A stretch of 7,348 nucleotides of DNA from Oscillospiraceae bacterium (GTDB lineage: Bacteria; Bacillota; Clostridia; Oscillospirales; Ruminococcaceae): positions 7,385-14,732 of the forward strand of contig SVNB01000037.1 of NCBI GenBank assembly GCA_015067125.1, written 5' to 3'. Within the stretch, counting starts at the first letter, position 1; each line of letters opens with the position of its first letter. The position numbers were made by a program, and so were the translations under genes. A model generated the notes under the pieces. The model was not told the DNA's origin, made no database searches, and was given only the letters and a program-made list of their open reading frames with translations. This document shows positions 4,969-7,348 of this stretch, piece after piece.

Positions 4969-5889
4969 TTAAGCTTTTTTCTTTTTAAAAAGCGGCTCAT
5001 CGCAGGAAGAAAGCCACGCTCCGATCATCATAAGCAAAAGGGCGGCAAAATACTGCGTTCCCGGAAGAACCCGGAAAACCGCAAGAGAAAGCGCCGTGCC
5101 GATAAAAGGCGAAACCGCGTAATACGCGCTGGTTCTGGCCGCGCCAAGAATCCGCTGTGCGTAAACATATACAAAAATGCTGAAGCCATAGGCTATGCAG
5201 CCAACGGCAAGAACCGCAACAACGCTTATAAAATTTTCTGCCCGCTCGCCAAGAACAAGCGAGAGTAAAAGCGAAGTTCCGCCGGAAAAAACGCCTTTAA
5301 GCAAAACTATCTGCAAAGGGTCGTTTTCAGAAAGCACCCTGGTGCAGTTGTTTTCTATTCCCCAGAAAATACAGGCAAGCAGAATAAAAAGCGAACCGAT
5401 GGAAAAATCAAAGGCAGAAATATCGCTGAAAGAAAGCAGCGCGCACGAAAGGGTAATAAAAGCTGTTCCAAGCCAAAGCCGAAGGCTTATTTTTTCCTTA
5501 AAAACGCAAAGCGCAATTATCGCAGTGGCAACAATTTCAAAATTATTCAGCAAAGCGGCGTTTGCCGCTTCGGAATAATTAAGACCGAAAAGCAGGCATA
5601 TCGGAGCGGCTATATCAAGAACTATCATGGCGATGATATATGGCAGCTGCTTTTTGGTAAAAGGCTTTTCGGCATTTTCTGTTTTGCTTCCCCTTCGAAA
5701 AAGCGCCACGGCACCCATGCCGATTCCCGCGCCGATATAAAGCAGACCCGCCATCATGGTGGGCGGAACAAAATCCAGCAGAATTTTTGAAAAAGGCGCG
5801 TTTATTGCATAAAGCGCGGCGGCAAGCACCGCAAGAAAAATACCGTATCCGGAAGAACGTTTTTTTATATTATCCACGCAGATATTCAA
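4969..5889 (-). CDS. EamA/DMT superfamily permease (10 TM)
   Basis: A membrane protein of about 306 residues with the drug/metabolite transporter layout: two EamA halves (about 16-152 and 164-294) of five membrane helices each, plus a basic C-terminal tail FKKKKA. Conserved-looking stretches are the ALYAINAPFSKILL start of helix 1, EAANAALLNNFEIVATAI (107-124) in half 1, WGIENNCTRVLSENDP (176-191) opening half 2, and the helix 9 region AARTSAYYAVSPFIG (250-264). The substrate cannot be read from the sequence; relatives export metabolites or amino acids. The start is uncertain. The longest frame begins at TTG (5889), overlapping the peroxiredoxin gene by 20 bases, with only GGAA as a weak ribosome site. 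A GTG at 5877 overlaps the upstream stop by 8 bases (GTGGATAA) and is a good alternative. Either way expression is probably coupled to the peroxiredoxin gene. Confidence 0.9.
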   Translation of the reverse strand: MNICVDNIKKRSSGYGIFLAVLAAALYAINAPFSKILLDFVPPTMMAGLLYIGAGIGMGAVALFRRGSKTENAEKPFTKKQLPYIIAMIVLDIAAPICLLFGLNYSEAANAALLNNFEIVATAIIALCVFKEKISLRLWLGTAFITLSCALLSFSDISAFDFSIGSLFILLACIFWGIENNCTRVLSENDPLQIVLLKGVFSGGTSLLLSLVLGERAENFISVVAVLAVGCIAYGFSIFVYVYAQRILGAARTSAYYAVSPFIGTALSLAVFRVLPGTQYFAALLLMMIGAWLSSCDEPLFKKKKA

Positions 5890-6328
5890 GAATTTCCGCG
5901 GCGTTGGTATCCGGCTTTACTTTTGGCATAACTTTTTCTATAACGCCGTTTTCGTCAATAACAAAAGTGGAACGCACAGTGCCGAAAGAAACCTTGCCAT
6001 AGTTTTTCTTTTCCTGCCAGGCACCAAAGGATTCTATCACGGCGTGTTCCGGGTCGGAAAGAAGTATGAACGGAAGTTCGTATTTTTCCGCAAATTTTAT
6101 ATGAGAAGCAACGGAATCCTTGCTGATGCCGATTACGGCGGCGCCAAGGGTTTTGAATTCTTCGTAACTTTGCGCAAAGGCACAGGCCTGGCGGGTGCAG
6201 CCCGGGGTGTTATCCTTCGGGTAAAAATACAGAACAACTTTTCTTCCGAGAAAATCGGAAAGTTTTACGGTTTTTCCGTCTTTGTCAAAAAGCTCAAAAT
6301 TCGGAGCTTTTGTTCCTTTTTCAAGCAT
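5870..6328 (-). CDS. bcp: Bcp/PrxQ-type peroxiredoxin (thioredoxin-dependent thiol peroxidase)
   Basis: This 152-residue peroxiredoxin reduces hydrogen and organic peroxides in the cytoplasm using thioredoxin. The active site YPKDNTPGCTRQAC (36-49) has the peroxidatic cysteine C44 and, five residues on, the resolving cysteine C49 characteristic of atypical two-cysteine Bcp proteins. T41, P42 and the later R119 (VRSTF) complete the usual catalytic set. Length and N-terminus (APNFELFDKDG, 8-18) are normal for the family. AGGAG (6336-6340 on the plus map) sits 7 bases before the ATG. It is the first gene of a two-gene minus-strand unit with the EamA transporter. No signal peptide is present. Confidence 0.96.
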   Translation of the reverse strand: MLEKGTKAPNFELFDKDGKTVKLSDFLGRKVVLYFYPKDNTPGCTRQACAFAQSYEEFKTLGAAVIGISKDSVASHIKFAEKYELPFILLSDPEHAVIESFGAWQEKKNYGKVSFGTVRSTFVIDENGVIEKVMPKVKPDTNAAEILEYLRG

Positions 6329-6361
6329 GGCGATTCTCCTTTTTTGTATGCTTATGAATAA

Positions 6362-6390
6362 ACTTTATCATAAAACAGCTTTTTTGGCAA
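6362..6390 (-). promoter_or_regulatory. Weak candidate promoter of the peroxiredoxin unit
   Basis: Reading the minus strand, TTGCCA (6390-6385) and TAAAGT (6367-6362) are 17 bases apart and sit correctly between the terminator of the upstream gene and the peroxiredoxin start. Both hexamers are imperfect. An overlapping TATGAT (6372-6367) is a better -10 but has no matching -35. The overlapping palindrome TTTATCATAAA (6364-6374) could be an operator. Confidence 0.35.
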
Positions 6391-6407
6391 TAACGCAATT
6401 TTTATAA

Positions 6408-6438
6408 ACAAAAAGCGGCGGAAGGTTTCTTCCGCCGC
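6408..6438 (-). terminator. Rho-independent terminator of the GLUG-repeat gene
   Basis: A 10-bp GC-rich stem (GCGGCGGAAG 6415-6424 with 6429-6438) has loop GTTT. On the minus strand it is followed by a T run (6414 downwards), 11 bases past the stop codon at 6449. Confidence 0.9.
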
Positions 6439-6448
6439 ATATTTTATT

Positions 6449-7348
6449 TTAGCCGAATGTTTTTATTACAACGCCGGAACCTATCTGCTCGGCAGAAAGA
6501 TCGGAAGCTTCTTCGTACCAATCCTCTTTTGCAATTTCTATGGTTCTGCCTTTGTAATTCTGCCTTCCCACAAGGTACCAGCCTTCGTGAAGGCAATCCG
6601 GATCTATAACGCAGTCAATGATATCGTTCTGATGAAGCTCGCCGGCAAAATTGCCCATCCAGTTCGGGGATTTAAGGCCGTATTCAAGCCTTACGGCGCT
6701 TTTGCATGAATAGATGTTTCCAAAAGGGATTTCTCCGATAAATCCGCCGATGCTGGAAGGAGTGTGCCCTTTGTTGACTATATGAAGTATTCCGGTGGCT
6801 TCGCAGTTTTCTATATCCCATTTGGTGGCGCCGGTAAATCCGCCGGAAGTAAAGTTTGCGGTAACAAGCGCATCTGCGGAACAGCCGTTTACGGTGGTTT
6901 CCAGATTTTTTATTACGCCGAAAAAGTCAAAATCATACCCTATTCTTCCGGCAAAGCCGCCAACGTAGCAAAGGCCTTCAACAGTGCCTTCAAAACGGCA
7001 GTTTTCCACGGTAGCGCCGCTGTAAATTTCTCCGGCAAAGCCGCCGATGCAGCTGTTTGCCGTGCGTTTTGTTTTGCTTCCGTTAGAAACGGATCCGGAA
7101 ACCGTAAGGTCATGCACATAGGCGTGCGGCCCGATTATTCCAAAAAATCCAACAGGAGGGTTATAATTATCCTCCACTTCAACAAGAATATCTATGCCGG
7201 AAATTTTGTATCCGGCGCCGTCAAATTCTCCGTTAAAGCCCATGCAGTTTTCTGCGTAATAAAAAGGTACCGCATATATGGCGGAGGAAATATCCGACTG
7301 ATAACCTATGGGATAAAATTCCGTGCCGCTCATATCAATGTCGTTTCC
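6449..7348 (-). CDS. GLUG-repeat beta-helix-type protein, C-terminal part (cut by window edge)
   Basis: The frame is open through the right edge, so 299 residues of a longer protein are seen and the true start lies outside. The ATG at 7333 is internal: the codons before it read GNDID, and together with it they give the NDIDMSGT-type opening of a GLUG-region module, followed by PIG and FNGEFDGAGYKISGIDI. At least four GLUG-like units follow: IGGFAGEIYSGATVENCRFEG, VGGFAGRIGY, SGGFTGATKWDIENCEATG and IGGFIGEIPFGNIYSCKSA. A degenerate unit, MGNFAGELHQNDIIDCVID, comes last. Such repeats are expected to build a right-handed beta-helix in secreted or surface proteins of gut and soil bacteria. No LPXTG anchor or C-terminal membrane helix is present; the protein ends in IKTFG. 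Any signal peptide would be upstream, outside the window. The ligand and function are unknown. Confidence 0.85.
   Translation of the reverse strand, partial: GNDIDMSGTEFYPIGYQSDISSAIYAVPFYYAENCMGFNGEFDGAGYKISGIDILVEVEDNYNPPVGFFGIIGPHAYVHDLTVSGSVSNGSKTKRTANSCIGGFAGEIYSGATVENCRFEGTVEGLCYVGGFAGRIGYDFDFFGVIKNLETTVNGCSADALVTANFTSGGFTGATKWDIENCEATGILHIVNKGHTPSSIGGFIGEIPFGNIYSCKSAVRLEYGLKSPNWMGNFAGELHQNDIIDCVIDPDCLHEGWYLVGRQNYKGRTIEIAKEDWYEEASDLSAEQIGSGVVIKTFG

Noticed and set aside
5195..5578. A 127-codon plus-strand frame opposite the EamA transporter.
   Set aside because: It is antisense to a clear 10-TM permease, with Ser/Lys-rich composition and no ribosome site or domain.
6067..6080. A second GAAC-N4-GTTCG sequence resembling a LexA box.
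   Set aside because: It lies in the middle of the bcp coding region, far from any promoter. It matches the consensus about as well as the box at 681-694, which shows that such matches can occur by chance and that position carries much of the argument for the other one.

Overview
The window looks like chromosomal DNA from a Gram-positive, low-to-mid GC Clostridia-type bacterium (Firmicutes/Bacillota), probably an uncultured gut or anaerobic member. This rests on strong AGGAGG-type ribosome binding sites, sigma-A-like TTGACA/TATAAT promoters, an A-rich riboswitch leader before queT, a Bacillus-type LexA box, and a GLUG-repeat protein. The genus cannot be named from the sequence. No tRNA, rRNA, insertion sequence, CRISPR array or phage gene was seen, and there is no gene-free stretch longer than about 110 bases.

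Layout. (1) 14-608 is a single-gene unit: an extended -10 promoter, a probable preQ1-I-like riboswitch, queT (membrane S-component of a queuosine-precursor ECF transporter) and a strong intrinsic terminator. (2) 639-3536 is a three-gene operon with its own promoter and terminator: a GyrI-like domain protein, a radical SAM putative DNA modification/repair protein (TIGR03916 type) and its usual partner, a TIGR03915/DUF4130 protein. A near-consensus LexA (SOS) box lies directly downstream of the -10 element. (3) 3541-4963 is a two-gene operon with a near-consensus promoter: a repeat-built protein (three N-terminal helical repeats and two C-terminal YegP/DUF1508 repeats), then a dCMP deaminase-type zinc enzyme. 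(4) On the minus strand, 6328 down to 4969 holds a Bcp-type peroxiredoxin overlapping a 10-TM EamA/DMT transporter. It converges on the deaminase gene and shares a bidirectional terminator with it. (5) 7348 down to 6408 (minus) is the C-terminal 299 residues of a GLUG-repeat beta-helix-type protein. It is cut by the right window edge and ends at its own terminator.

The main point of interest is block 2. The GyrI-like protein (a family with SOS-induced and DNA-alkylator-hydrolysing members), the radical SAM/helix-hairpin-helix protein ending near a QLSLF sliding-clamp-type motif, and the DUF4130 partner appear to form one damage-inducible cassette. Its chemistry is, as far as I know, undescribed. 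Block 3 carries an unfamiliar domain architecture with signs of recent internal duplication.
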